This document shows, piece after piece, positions 24,309 through 32,860 of a DNA stretch of 64,000 nucleotides. Each line of letters begins with the position of its first letter. The stretch's first letter is position 1. Source of the stretch: Bacteroidetes bacterium 2013_40CM_41_45. GTDB lineage: Bacteria; Bacteroidota; Bacteroidia; AKYH767-A; 2013-40CM-41-45. The stretch spans positions 1-64,000 of the forward strand of contig NGFH01000003.1 of assembly GCA_002215675.1 (NCBI GenBank), given 5' to 3'. Both the position numbers and the translations under genes were made by a program. The notes below the pieces were generated by a model. The model ran no database searches, had not been told where the DNA came from, and saw only the letters and a list, made by a program, of their open reading frames with translations.

Positions 24309-24327
24309 TAATAGAAGGAAAAAATTA

Positions 24328-24801
24328 ATGTACAATTATTTAATTGATAGATATGGAAAAATTTGTTTGGAATTGGCAAAACAATGTAAATCTGATGTGG
24401 GATTTGGTTCTGTGCTTGTAAAAAATAATAAGATATTAGGACAAGGTAGAAATAGACTTTCAACAGCAGAAGAACGGAAATTGTTATCACATGTTGATTA
24501 TGCTATTCATGCAGAACAAGCGGCAATCCTTGATGCAATAAAAAATGGATACAATATTTCTAATGCAAAAGTATATGTTTTAGGGTTGGCATTGCGTGGA
24601 AAAAATAAAGGAAATTTAACAATAAGAACAGAACGTGTTTTTATTTGTCACAAATGCCCTCATGCTTTTATAAAACATAATGTATCAGTTAATATACCTC
24701 ATGTAAATGGATGGATGAATATCTCAAAAGAAGAATCATTGATAATTGGAAAACAATTATCTCAAAAAGGATATTGGAAAGATTTTGTAAATAAAAATTG
24801 A
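24328..24801 (+). CDS. Deoxycytidylate/cytidine deaminase family protein
   Basis: Likely converts dCMP to dUMP for ThyX. Zinc site is HAEQAAI (His and catalytic Glu) with CHKCP as the two cysteines. At 157 residues it is typical of phage dCMP deaminases. The spacing and lack of the usual PC before the first cysteine leave open another deaminase substrate. First gene after the promoter at 24228. Confidence 0.85.
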   Translation: MYNYLIDRYGKICLELAKQCKSDVGFGSVLVKNNKILGQGRNRLSTAEERKLLSHVDYAIHAEQAAILDAIKNGYNISNAKVYVLGLALRGKNKGNLTIRTERVFICHKCPHAFIKHNVSVNIPHVNGWMNISKEESLIIGKQLSQKGYWKDFVNKN

Positions 24802-24810
24802 CACAGGAGA

Positions 24811-26460
24811 ATGATGATTAAGTTTTTGGCAAGTATTTTATTTGTAATTAGATTTTTTAAAAAGAATAAAAAAGTATCACAATATTTAATAACAACACTT
24901 GTATTATTTTCTATATTTTATTTTTTCAATTCAGATATGGCTATCACAATGATTTCCTTAATTCTGAGATTGGGATTTTCTGCATTATTATTAATATCTC
25001 AGTTTGCATTTTTATTTATGTTTATGGCTCGTTCAAAAACAATTACAATTATTCCGGGAGATAAAAATCAATTAACATTGAATGATTATAAAGGCCAAGA
25101 TATTCTTGTCGAAAATATGAGACAATGGATAAAAACGCTTCGAGGAGACAAAAAATTTCAAGAAATGGGCGGTGAACCACCAAGAGGATTATTGCTCGTT
25201 GGAAGAGCGGGAACTGGCAAGACTCAGTTGTTAAAGTGTTTAAGTGGTGAAGCAGGGATTGCAATGCACGCAATTGAAGGAAGTGGATTTAAGGCAATGT
25301 TTTGGGGAATTGATATTTTAAAGATGAATCAATTTGTTAACAAAGCAAGAAATCTTGCATTAGAATATGGTAGTGCAATCTGTTATATTGATGAAATTGA
25401 TGCTGTAGCTTCTTCTAGAGGGGGAGTTATGGGAGGACAAAATCAACCAGCCGGAATGATGGGCATAGGTGGAGGTTCTCTATCAACATTATTAACTCAA
25501 ATGGATGGTCTTTCAGAAGAACGCGAATTTATTAAATGCCAAAATATTATTAGAAAATTGTTTGGTATGAAATCAATAAATGAAGGATATGTAATGTTTG
25601 TTGGTGCAACAAATAGACCTGATGTTCTTGACCCTGCAATTGTCAGAGCCGGAAGATTAGATAAAACAATTACTGTTGAACCACCAGACGCAAAAGGAAG
25701 AAAAGAAATATTTGAATATTACTTGAATAAAATCAAACATGATGATATAAATGTTGATAGTGTTGTTGCATTTTCTCATGGAATAACTCCGGCAGAAATT
25801 GCAATGTCTGTTCAAAGAGACAGCGTTAGAAATGCAAGATTTGCAAATAGAAATTCTGTAACACAAGAAGATTTAGAGTGGGCATTAGTAGAAGAACGTG
25901 CTGGATTTTCAAATCCAATTGATAACATGCCAATAGAACAACAAAAACAAGTATGTATTCATGAAAGTGGACATGCTGTTGCATTATATCATCTTAGAAA
26001 AGATAGATTAATTAGTTTTGTTTCTACCGTTAGAAGAGGTTCAGCTTTGGGAATGGTTATTCCTGTTGATACAGAAACTAATTATGCAATTCCTTTAAAA
26101 AGCTTTATTGCAGATATTAGAATTTCTATGGCTGGAGATAAGGCAACAGAAGTTCTTCTCGGAGAACGTTGGACTGGTGCTAGGGGAGATATTGAACATA
26201 TTAAAAATTATGTTTCTTACTTGGTTCATCATGGAGTTTTTGGTCAAATACCATTTGGAAATAGTGAAAGTATTATGAATAATGAACAAGTACAAAAATG
26301 GATAATCTCACAATGGGAAGCAACACAAGAATTCTGTGAAAATCATATTGATGAAATTAGAGTTTTATCAGACGTTCTAATGGAAAAGAAAGAACTTCCC
26401 GGTAGAGAAGCAATTAAAATTATTGAAAGTGTTATAGGAGAAAGAAAAAATGAATCGTGA
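24811..26460 (+). CDS. ftsH: FtsH-like membrane AAA+ metalloprotease
   Basis: ATP-driven inner-membrane protease of 549 residues. Two hydrophobic segments occupy roughly residues 23-75. The AAA module has Walker A GRAGTGKT (131-138), Walker B CYIDEID (D194, E195) and GATNRPDVLDPA with the following arginines. The protease domain has zinc motif HESGH (384-388) and a third ligand D460 (ARGDIEH). All active residues are intact. It is shorter than E. coli FtsH (644), mainly in the periplasmic and C-terminal parts. SD GGAG; overlaps the next gene by 11 nt. Confidence 0.95.
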   Translation: MMIKFLASILFVIRFFKKNKKVSQYLITTLVLFSIFYFFNSDMAITMISLILRLGFSALLLISQFAFLFMFMARSKTITIIPGDKNQLTLNDYKGQDILVENMRQWIKTLRGDKKFQEMGGEPPRGLLLVGRAGTGKTQLLKCLSGEAGIAMHAIEGSGFKAMFWGIDILKMNQFVNKARNLALEYGSAICYIDEIDAVASSRGGVMGGQNQPAGMMGIGGGSLSTLLTQMDGLSEEREFIKCQNIIRKLFGMKSINEGYVMFVGATNRPDVLDPAIVRAGRLDKTITVEPPDAKGRKEIFEYYLNKIKHDDINVDSVVAFSHGITPAEIAMSVQRDSVRNARFANRNSVTQEDLEWALVEERAGFSNPIDNMPIEQQKQVCIHESGHAVALYHLRKDRLISFVSTVRRGSALGMVIPVDTETNYAIPLKSFIADIRISMAGDKATEVLLGERWTGARGDIEHIKNYVSYLVHHGVFGQIPFGNSESIMNNEQVQKWIISQWEATQEFCENHIDEIRVLSDVLMEKKELPGREAIKIIESVIGERKNES

Positions 26461-27091
26461 CAATATTATAAAATATGAAACTTATTTATTGATTATTTCA
26501 GTTATTATTGGGTTTTCACATTTACCTCCAATTAAAAAATTAATTGATAATAAAAGACAGGAAATAAAACAATCTTATGTGGAAAATAGAATCATAGATT
26601 GCTTTAATCAAAAACAAACTAAAACATATAACTATTCAATTGGTGTAAAATATGATGAAAAATTATCTTATACATATATTTATATTGTCGTAAATCATGA
26701 TGAAGTTAAAAGAGAAGTATTAAGAAATTATTCTATTGCTTTAGCTTGTGTTGTAAAATATACGGACAATGTAAAAACAATTGCTGTTATTGACCATTAT
26801 TTTTTTCCTTTCTATAATATTGAAACAAATCAAGTAAGTTATGAATTACGTGTATTTGGAATATTGAAAGTTGATAACATTCAATCTGCGAATAATTTTA
26901 TAGATGCATTTGCAAAAAAGGATGTTGTATTAAAAGATGACCCAAATATTGCATTTTTAAATTTTTATACTTTTGAAAATTATTTTGGAATTCAATTGGC
27001 TGACCTTAGATTTATTAATCATTCTCTTATAATGAATGCTTTGAAAAAAGTTATTTCACAATATGGTGCAAATAGCGCAAGAGGATTATAA
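26450..27091 (+). CDS. Unknown membrane-anchored protein next to FtsH
   Basis: 213 residues. One N-terminal hydrophobic segment (TYLLIISVIIGFSHLPP) then a soluble alpha/beta domain. Its start lies inside ftsH, so the two are co-translated; it may be an adaptor or substrate. No family recognised. Confidence 0.65.
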   Translation: MNRDNIIKYETYLLIISVIIGFSHLPPIKKLIDNKRQEIKQSYVENRIIDCFNQKQTKTYNYSIGVKYDEKLSYTYIYIVVNHDEVKREVLRNYSIALACVVKYTDNVKTIAVIDHYFFPFYNIETNQVSYELRVFGILKVDNIQSANNFIDAFAKKDVVLKDDPNIAFLNFYTFENYFGIQLADLRFINHSLIMNALKKVISQYGANSARGL

Positions 27092-27243
27092 TGAATATTA
27101 TAAAAATTATTATTTGTTTATTATTTCATTGGATGCCCAAAGAAGGATATTATATTAAAGATGGATATGGATATAATTATCCACAATATCATTGGGGTTG
27201 TAAATTTTGTGATAGAACATGGACAACTGAAAATTTTAGATAA
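27091..27243 (+). CDS. Small unknown protein, 50 aa
   Basis: ATG overlaps the preceding stop by one base. Short hydrophobic start (IIKIIICLLFHWM), then CKFCDRTW, one zinc knuckle-like pair. Function unknown. Confidence 0.55.
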   Translation: MNIIKIIICLLFHWMPKEGYYIKDGYGYNYPQYHWGCKFCDRTWTTENFR

Positions 27244-27259
27244 TTTATAAAAAAGGATA

Positions 27260-27526
27260 ATGAAATATTTAAAAATACTTGGAAGAGATTTAATAATTTT
27301 ATTTACTTTCTTTTTGAAATTGATTTCATATGGTGGAATACTTTTTTTTGGATTTTTCTTGATTATGGATATTCCAATTAAATTTGCAATGGAAAATCCA
27401 AATGAATTTTTTACTATTGTATTCTATATTGAAAATGTCATTCTTATTTCTTTACTTTTATTTTTTCCTGTATTGACTATAAAATTATATATTGAAGATG
27501 TAAAAGAAAGAGCAAACGAAGAATAA
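27260..27526 (+). CDS. Two-helix membrane protein, 88 aa
   Basis: Hydrophobic segments at about 14-37 and 50-72 separated by a short polar loop, and a charged C-terminus (YIEDVKERANEE). Sits in the FtsH operon. Function unknown. Confidence 0.65.
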   Translation: MKYLKILGRDLIILFTFFLKLISYGGILFFGFFLIMDIPIKFAMENPNEFFTIVFYIENVILISLLLFFPVLTIKLYIEDVKERANEE

Positions 27527-27553
27527 TTGTTTTGCACAATACAAAAGGATATA

Positions 27554-28186
27554 ATGATAACAACAGATAATTATAAAACACTTGATGATGCTTATTCATA
27601 TTTTAATAAAAAATTATTTGATGATAAATTACCAGATTGTATTATAACATTTCAAAGACAATCTAGAACATTGGGATATTATCATCATGAAAAATTTGAA
27701 GAACGTGATGCCAAAAATAAAATCAGTGAAATAGCATTAAATCCAGACCATTTTAAAGAACAAACTGATATGGATATATTAGATACTCTAGTTCACGAAA
27801 TGGTTCATTTACTTCAATGGTATTTTGGAGAACCATCAAGAAAAGGTTATCATAATAAAGAATGGGGGACTATGATGAAATCTATTGGCTTATATCCTTC
27901 ATCAACTGGTGAACCCGGCGGAAAAGAAACTGGTCAAACTGTAAGTGATTATGTTATTTCAGGTGGAAAATTTGAAATTGTTTGTGGTGCTTTTCTATTG
28001 AAAAATAGTTTGAAATGGAATAGTTTACCCGTTGTTAAAGTTTTGAAAGATGAAGTTAAAAATAAAACGAGAGAAAAATATTGCTGTCCTAAATGCTTTT
28101 TAAATGTTTGGGGTAAGAAAAATATAAAAATAATTTGTGGAGAGTGTAAAATAAAAATGGAAATAGAAAAAGAAAATGATTGGTGA
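27554..28186 (+). CDS. SprT-like zinc metallopeptidase domain protein
   Basis: Zinc site HEMVH at residues 81-85 with downstream His in GYHNKEWG, as in SprT/Spartan proteins; a C-terminal CCPKC...CGEC zinc ribbon follows. 210 residues. ATG 27554 is chosen because AAAGGA precedes it; an upstream TTG at 27527 is unlikely. Spartan relatives digest DNA-protein crosslinks; the phage role is not known. Confidence 0.88.
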   Translation: MITTDNYKTLDDAYSYFNKKLFDDKLPDCIITFQRQSRTLGYYHHEKFEERDAKNKISEIALNPDHFKEQTDMDILDTLVHEMVHLLQWYFGEPSRKGYHNKEWGTMMKSIGLYPSSTGEPGGKETGQTVSDYVISGGKFEIVCGAFLLKNSLKWNSLPVVKVLKDEVKNKTREKYCCPKCFLNVWGKKNIKIICGECKIKMEIEKENDW

Positions 28187-28865
28187 ACTTAGCAGAAATT
28201 CTGGAATATACTGTTTTGAAAATATAATTAATGGAAAAAAATATATAGGAAAATCAATAAATATTAAACAAAGAGTAAATTTTCACATTAGAGAGTTAAA
28301 TAAAAATTCTGACTCATGTTCCTATCTTCAAAATGCATGGAACAAATATGACGAAAATAGTTTTTTAATATATGTAATAAAACTATGTAAAGAAGAAGAT
28401 TTAATAAAAAAAGAAATTTTTTATATTAAAAAATTCAATACCAAAAGACCTAATGGATATAATTTAACAGATGGAGGAGAAGGTGTTGCAGGATTAGTTT
28501 TTAGCGAAGAAAGAAAAAAATTAATGTCTGGAAAAAATCATCCTAAATATGGAACACACCATTCCGAAGAAACAAAACTGAAAATAGGAAAAGCCCAATC
28601 AAGATTTAAAAGTTATATTTTTGGTAAAAAGAGAAAAAATAGTAAATCAAAATATTTTGGTGTAAGATACTCAAAAGTTAACGGAATAATTTATTGGCGA
28701 GCGCAAATTAGAGAAAATAAAAAAACAATTGGTATTGGAAATTTTAAAAAACAAATTCATGCCGCACGAGCATATGACAAATATGTGGTTGATAATAATT
28801 TACCAAGACCTCTGAATTTTCCAAAAGATTATAAAAATTTCATAATTGAAAAGGATGATGAATAA
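28176..28865 (+). CDS. GIY-YIG homing endonuclease with AP2 domain
   Basis: 229 residues. GIY-YIG core: SGIYCFENIINGKKYIGKS, then Arg/His helix and YNLTDGGEG. A NUMOD3-like segment (SEERKKLMSGKNHP) follows, then a C-terminal AP2 domain (YFGVRYSKVNGIIYWRAQI). Its start overlaps the SprT-like gene by 11 nt. Confidence 0.93.
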   Translation: MIGELSRNSGIYCFENIINGKKYIGKSINIKQRVNFHIRELNKNSDSCSYLQNAWNKYDENSFLIYVIKLCKEEDLIKKEIFYIKKFNTKRPNGYNLTDGGEGVAGLVFSEERKKLMSGKNHPKYGTHHSEETKLKIGKAQSRFKSYIFGKKRKNSKSKYFGVRYSKVNGIIYWRAQIRENKKTIGIGNFKKQIHAARAYDKYVVDNNLPRPLNFPKDYKNFIIEKDDE

Positions 28866-29236
28866 TGAATAAATGCATACTTTGTACATTTTTTAAAATG
28901 ATTTGGCAAGGTTTGAGAGATAATACCTGCCCAAGCATTGATAAGAAAAAAGAAGAAAAGAAAACACCAACCTTAAAGATTGTTAGAGAATATTTTTTCG
29001 CTATTGTTTTCGGTATTATTTTAACTTTTTTGCTTTGGGGTGTCGGATATTTGATTTTATGGGTCATAGCATTATTATTAAATGTAACAATTGGCACTAT
29101 ATTGTCTTGGTTAGGGATTTTTATTTTTCTTCCAGTCGGTTTAATTGTGTTGGTGATTCTCATAGTAGAATTTGCTAAAATTAGAATTGCTTGCATCAAG
29201 GCATATTGGCGAAAAGCCAAAGAAGAATGTGAATAA
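28865..29236 (+). CDS. Membrane protein, 123 aa
   Basis: Cysteine-containing N-terminus, then two strongly hydrophobic segments (about 45-72 and 77-100). Basic and acidic ends. No family recognised. Follows the GIY-YIG gene with a one-base overlap. Confidence 0.65.
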   Translation: MNKCILCTFFKMIWQGLRDNTCPSIDKKKEEKKTPTLKIVREYFFAIVFGIILTFLLWGVGYLILWVIALLLNVTIGTILSWLGIFIFLPVGLIVLVILIVEFAKIRIACIKAYWRKAKEECE

Positions 29237-29237
29237 A

Positions 29238-29468
29238 ATGTATCTTGATTGGATTCTAAGTATATTAACAATTGCAATGAATATAATGTTGGGAAAGAAA
29301 ATTAAATGGGGGTGGATTATCATGTTTATTTTAAGTTTATTGTGGATATATTATGCATTATCTTTAAATCCTCCACAATATGGTTTACTTCCAGCAATCA
29401 TTGCAAACCTAATTATTTCTGTTCCTAGTGCAATCAAATGGTTTAAGGAAGATAAAGCGAATCAATAA
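29238..29468 (+). CDS. Small three-helix membrane protein (possibly PnuC-like)
   Basis: 76 residues. ATG 29238 is 1 nt after the preceding stop. Three hydrophobic segments with the WGWIIMFILSLLWIYYALSL pattern seen in small phage membrane proteins distantly like one repeat of PnuC/SWEET transporters. The resemblance is weak; transport is not shown. Confidence 0.55.
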   Translation: MYLDWILSILTIAMNIMLGKKIKWGWIIMFILSLLWIYYALSLNPPQYGLLPAIIANLIISVPSAIKWFKEDKANQ

Positions 29469-29483
29469 AATTTCACTTTTATC
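29466..29483 (+). repeat. Intercistronic mini-hairpin, copy 7
   Basis: ATAAAA pairs with TTTTAT around TTTCAC; overlaps the stop of the gene at 29238-29468. Confidence 0.45.
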
Positions 29484-29498
29484 AATATAGAGGCAATA

Positions 29499-29747
29499 AT
29501 GTTTACTAAAAGAAAATCAGAATTAGAATTTGGAATTAGTGCTGGAAAAAATGTTTATAATGCAGAATTAAAAAGTAACGGTGTTAAAAAAATAATATTA
29601 CAATGGATTGAGGGAAGAGAATCTATTTATATTAAATTTGCTGATATTTTTGGTTATAAAGAAATGTGGGGAGTGTTTGGTATTGATGAGTTTATTGTAA
29701 TGGCAGAAGAATTAAAAAAATTAAAAGAAGAAAATAAAGGAAAATAA
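29499..29747 (+). CDS. Unknown protein, 82 aa
   Basis: Strand-rich core (KKIILQWIEGRESIYIKF) and a Lys/Glu-rich helical tail. SD is GAGGCA. No family recognised. Confidence 0.6.
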   Translation: MFTKRKSELEFGISAGKNVYNAELKSNGVKKIILQWIEGRESIYIKFADIFGYKEMWGVFGIDEFIVMAEELKKLKEENKGK

Positions 29748-29749
29748 TT

Positions 29750-29827
29750 ATGGATGAATTTATTGCTGGAATAATTGTCGGATTACTTGTTGCATATCTT
29801 ATTTGCATTGTCATAGTGTGGAGTTAA
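29750..29827 (+). CDS. Single-span membrane peptide, 25 aa
   Basis: MDEF followed by IAGIIVGLLVAYLICIVIVW, a complete transmembrane helix. AAGGAAAATA serves as ribosome site. It could be a regulator of the FtsH-like protease or a membrane toxin; both are guesses. Confidence 0.5.
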   Translation: MDEFIAGIIVGLLVAYLICIVIVWS

Positions 29828-29829
29828 TT

Positions 29830-30021
29830 ATGAATAACGAAGATGATTTAATAGTATCAAATAATGAAAACAAAGAAAATAAGATAAGAGTATTTCCACA
29901 AATTAAAAAAATGATTCGTAGAGAATTATTGAATGAATTGATAGTTGTATTTTCAGATATAAATACTGATTGGTCAACCAATGACTTGATTAATTTCTTA
30001 ACTTCTTATGATGAGAAATAA
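29830..30021 (+). CDS. Unknown acidic protein, 63 aa
   Basis: ATG 29830 follows the small membrane peptide by 2 nt. Acidic N-terminus and a helical core (KKMIRRELLNELIVVFSDI). No family recognised. Confidence 0.55.
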   Translation: MNNEDDLIVSNNENKENKIRVFPQIKKMIRRELLNELIVVFSDINTDWSTNDLINFLTSYDEK

Positions 30022-30023
30022 AA

Positions 30024-30230
30024 ATGTACATAGAAAATGTAATTGAAGAATTGAGAGTTGGCGGGAAAATAAGAAGAACCATGTGGTTAGAAGATGCCCA
30101 TATAAAAATTATTATTTTGAATGGTGATTTTTCTTCTGACATATTGATGTATCATAAACGTGATGAATCTTTTTATGATTTTTCTACAGAAGATTTATTA
30201 GCAAATGATTGGGAAATTTATCGTAAATAA
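30024..30230 (+). CDS. DUF2829 / Tad2-like small protein
   Basis: 68 residues with the DUF2829 pattern: ENVIEELRVGGKIRRTMW at the start, a beta strand IKIIIL, and the hallmark end STEDLLANDWEIY. Tad2, the Thoeris anti-defence protein that sequesters the signalling molecule, belongs to DUF2829. The family also has members of unknown role and this copy is short, so an anti-Thoeris function is inference. Confidence 0.65.
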   Translation: MYIENVIEELRVGGKIRRTMWLEDAHIKIIILNGDFSSDILMYHKRDESFYDFSTEDLLANDWEIYRK

Positions 30231-30243
30231 AAGGAGTAAAATT

Positions 30244-30504
30244 ATGTTTAATAAAAATAAAAAAGAACAAAAACCAGTAGAAAAAAAGTTATCGGATTTT
30301 GATGAAAAAACTTTGAATGATATGAGAGATAAAACGACAAAGCAAGTAGAAGAATTGACAAAAATTGATGACATCATTAAGCCAGTATGTAAACAATGCG
30401 GTGGATTATTGCATGAATTAAATCCCAAAATAAAAATGGAAGATTTGATTTTGAATGAATGTTCTAGCTGTGGAGAAAGAGAATATTTAAAGGTGTTGAA
30501 TTAA
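30244..30504 (+). CDS. Small zinc-ribbon protein, 86 aa
   Basis: Charged helical N-terminus and two knuckles CKQCGG and CSSCGE. ATG 30244 follows AAAGGAG. Function unknown. Confidence 0.65.
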   Translation: MFNKNKKEQKPVEKKLSDFDEKTLNDMRDKTTKQVEELTKIDDIIKPVCKQCGGLLHELNPKIKMEDLILNECSSCGEREYLKVLN

Positions 30505-30839
30505 TGAAAAAGGTTACAATTTATTCAAATGAAGATAATTTATATATTTCCAGATATAAATATGATGAACTTTATTATACTGTTCTTGTGAAAGATTATG
30601 ATTTGGCAACAGATTTTAAAAATTATGGACTTTTAAAATATTGGTTTATTTGGAGATTTAATAAAAAATATAATTTAAAATTTAGAATAAGAAATTTTGA
30701 ATTTTTATCATGGCACATAGAAGATAATTTGCAATGGAATATGAATAATTGGTGGAAAAATATTATATTAATTTGGAATGAAATCAAACATGAATTCAAA
30801 AAAGAAATGAAAAGGATTAAGAATGAACAAACCAATTAA
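30504..30839 (+). CDS. Unknown protein, 111 aa
   Basis: Aromatic-rich (LKYWFIWRFNKKYNLKF) with a basic C-terminus. No family recognised. Starts on the last base of the preceding stop and overlaps the next gene by 17 nt. Confidence 0.6.
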   Translation: MKKVTIYSNEDNLYISRYKYDELYYTVLVKDYDLATDFKNYGLLKYWFIWRFNKKYNLKFRIRNFEFLSWHIEDNLQWNMNNWWKNIILIWNEIKHEFKKEMKRIKNEQTN

Positions 30840-31086
30840 AGTTTGGCATTTTATGAAAGAATTTGCGGAAGCACTAGAAGAACAATTGAGAAGTGATGAT
30901 TTAAGATGGGGAGATACTTGGTTAGATAGAACAATAACTGGACAAACAGAAAGAACAGAAATTGAATTCATGAAATATTTTGACCAATATAAACATGTTG
31001 GTAAAGATGTTAATTGGCTTGCTGTTGCCGGAAATGCAATGATTTGTTGGATAAGAACAAAGCACCCTGAAATGTTTAAACCATAA
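30823..31086 (+). CDS. Unknown protein, 87 aa
   Basis: Contains LRSDDLRWGDTWLDR and KDVNWLAVAGNAMICW, a pattern I have seen in phage proteins of unknown role near MazG-like or methylase genes. SD AAAGGATTAAG. Confidence 0.6.
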   Translation: MNKPIKVWHFMKEFAEALEEQLRSDDLRWGDTWLDRTITGQTERTEIEFMKYFDQYKHVGKDVNWLAVAGNAMICWIRTKHPEMFKP

Positions 31087-31089
31087 CCT

Positions 31090-31773
31090 ATGATTTCATA
31101 TTATGGGTCTAAAAGCAAAGTAATTAAATATTATCCAAAACCAATACATGATTTGATAATTGAACCATTTGCAGGAAGTGCCAGATATGCATTAGAATAT
31201 TTTGAAAAAGATGTAATACTTATTGAAAAATATGAGACACTTTATAAAATATGGAAATATCTTCAACAATGTTCACCTAAAGATATTCTTGGTCTTCCTA
31301 AAATGAAATCTGGTGAAACAACAGATGATTATAATTTTGATTGTATTGAAGCAAAATGGCTTATGGGATTCATGGTTCAACAGGGAGTTAATGCACCTCG
31401 AAAGACTGTTTCAAAAGTTGGTAATTTTGGCAAATGTATAGAGCGTGATAAAATGCGAATTTCATCAAGTCTTTATAAAATCAAGCATTGGGATATAAGA
31501 CTCGGTGATTATAGAGATTTGAAAAATAAAAAGGCCACATGGTTTATTGACCCTCCTTATCAATATGGGGGAGAATATTATCATTCAAGTGTTAATAATT
31601 CTCATTTAGATTTCAAAGAATTGTCAAAATGGTGCAAAAAAAGAAGGGGGCAAACGATAGTCTGTGAGAATACAAAAGCTAATTGGATGAATTTTAAACC
31701 ATTAAAAGAAATGCATGGAAGTAAAAATACAACCACTGAAGCAATATGGTATAAGGAAAATAATGGAATTTAA
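31090..31773 (+). CDS. DNA adenine N6-methyltransferase (Dam-like)
   Basis: Probable S-adenosylmethionine-dependent adenine methylase of 227 residues. SAM motif region is IEPFAGSARYALEYF; catalytic motif IV is DPPY at residues 154-157. The N-terminal YYGSKSKV replaces the typical Y-x-G-(G/S)-K of Dam proteins. No restriction partner is adjacent, so a protective role is likely. Starts 3 nt after the preceding stop. Confidence 0.88.
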   Translation: MISYYGSKSKVIKYYPKPIHDLIIEPFAGSARYALEYFEKDVILIEKYETLYKIWKYLQQCSPKDILGLPKMKSGETTDDYNFDCIEAKWLMGFMVQQGVNAPRKTVSKVGNFGKCIERDKMRISSSLYKIKHWDIRLGDYRDLKNKKATWFIDPPYQYGGEYYHSSVNNSHLDFKELSKWCKKRRGQTIVCENTKANWMNFKPLKEMHGSKNTTTEAIWYKENNGI

Positions 31774-31954
31774 AGAATTTAAATTATTTGATGAAACTTA
31801 TTATTTATGTAATGGATTGATATATTCCAAGAATGGAAGCAATGTGAATGATACTTATCATGTTGTTGACAGTCAAAAACTTGCTTTTATAATAATAAAA
31901 ATATATGGAATTATGACTGGAGAAAGTCTACATATTCCTCCAGCTAATCCATAA
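31763..31954 (+). CDS. Unknown protein, 63 aa
   Basis: ATG 31763 overlaps the Dam-like gene by 11 nt; AAGGAAAA precedes it. Contains a C-terminal hydrophobic helix (LAFIIIKIYGIM). No family recognised. Confidence 0.55.
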   Translation: MEFKEFKLFDETYYLCNGLIYSKNGSNVNDTYHVVDSQKLAFIIIKIYGIMTGESLHIPPANP

Positions 31955-31966
31955 TATTTTTGGGTC

Positions 31967-31995
31967 TTGACAAAATCCAAATAATGTGATACAAT
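31967..31995 (+). promoter_or_regulatory. Sigma-70 promoter
   Basis: TTGACA (31967-31972), 17-bp spacer ending TGA, TACAAT (31990-31995). It drives the MT-A70 and nucleotide-salvage genes. Confidence 0.85.
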
Positions 31996-32020
31996 TCTAT
32001 CTTACTTAAAAAGGATAAAT

Positions 32021-32620
32021 ATGCCAGCAAAAACAAAAAAATATAAGATTATATTGGCAGACCCGGCTTGGACTTTCAAAACCTACTCTCTTAAAGGTAA
32101 AGAAAAAAAATCAGCAGAAAATCATTATGATTGTATGACTATTGAAGATATTTATAATCTTCCAGTACAAAATATATCTGATGATGATTGTGTTTTATTT
32201 TTATGGGTGACTTCACCTATGTTACGAGAAGGTTTAGAAACAATGAAACAATGGAGTTTTACCTATAAAACAATTGGTTTTAATTGGGTTAAGAGAAATA
32301 AAATTGCAGATAGTTGGTTTTGGGGATTAGGATATTGGACTCGTCAAAATTCAGAATTATGTTTGATTGGAACAAAAGGAAAGCCAACAAGAATTTCTAA
32401 AGGTGTTCAACAACCTTTTGATACCGATAATCCCTTTGTTTTTTATGATACAGAAACAATCACAGATAGAATCGCCCGTCATAGTCAAAAACCAGCAATT
32501 GTAAGAGATAGAATTGTTGATTTAATGGGGGATATTTCTAGAATAGAATTATTCGCTAGAGATAAAACTAAAGGTTGGGATGTTTGGGGAAATGAAGTAA
32601 AATCTGATATTAAATTATAG
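32021..32620 (+). CDS. MT-A70-family adenine methyltransferase
   Basis: 199 residues. Catalytic motif DPAW at residues 14-17 (MT-A70 members use DPPW or DPAW), followed by YDCMTIEDI, and the conserved C-terminal VQQPFDTD and RHSQKPAIVRDRI. These features match bacterial and phage DNA m6A enzymes of this family. It is a second adenine methylase in the window, with its own promoter. Confidence 0.9.
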   Translation: MPAKTKKYKIILADPAWTFKTYSLKGKEKKSAENHYDCMTIEDIYNLPVQNISDDDCVLFLWVTSPMLREGLETMKQWSFTYKTIGFNWVKRNKIADSWFWGLGYWTRQNSELCLIGTKGKPTRISKGVQQPFDTDNPFVFYDTETITDRIARHSQKPAIVRDRIVDLMGDISRIELFARDKTKGWDVWGNEVKSDIKL

Positions 32621-32629
32621 GAAAATAAT

Positions 32630-32860
32630 ATGGATACAACACTCATTGATAAGATATTTCCAAATGGCGTAAAAGAAGATGATACAAAAGTTATTGCTGA
32701 TGTTATTATATTTGCCATAAAAAATAGAGATTCAAGCGCATGGGAAAAAGCTGGTTTGATGCTTATTGATAAACAAATAATTGATTGGGGAAAACATTGT
32801 ATCAACATTGCCCATAGATTAGATAAGCAAAAGGAAAAAATTAAAAATGCCACTGTATGA
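32630..32860 (+). CDS. Unknown protein, 76 aa
   Basis: All-helical, charged C-terminus. SD AGGAAAA. Overlaps the next gene by 14 nt. No family recognised. Confidence 0.6.
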   Translation: MDTTLIDKIFPNGVKEDDTKVIADVIIFAIKNRDSSAWEKAGLMLIDKQIIDWGKHCINIAHRLDKQKEKIKNATV

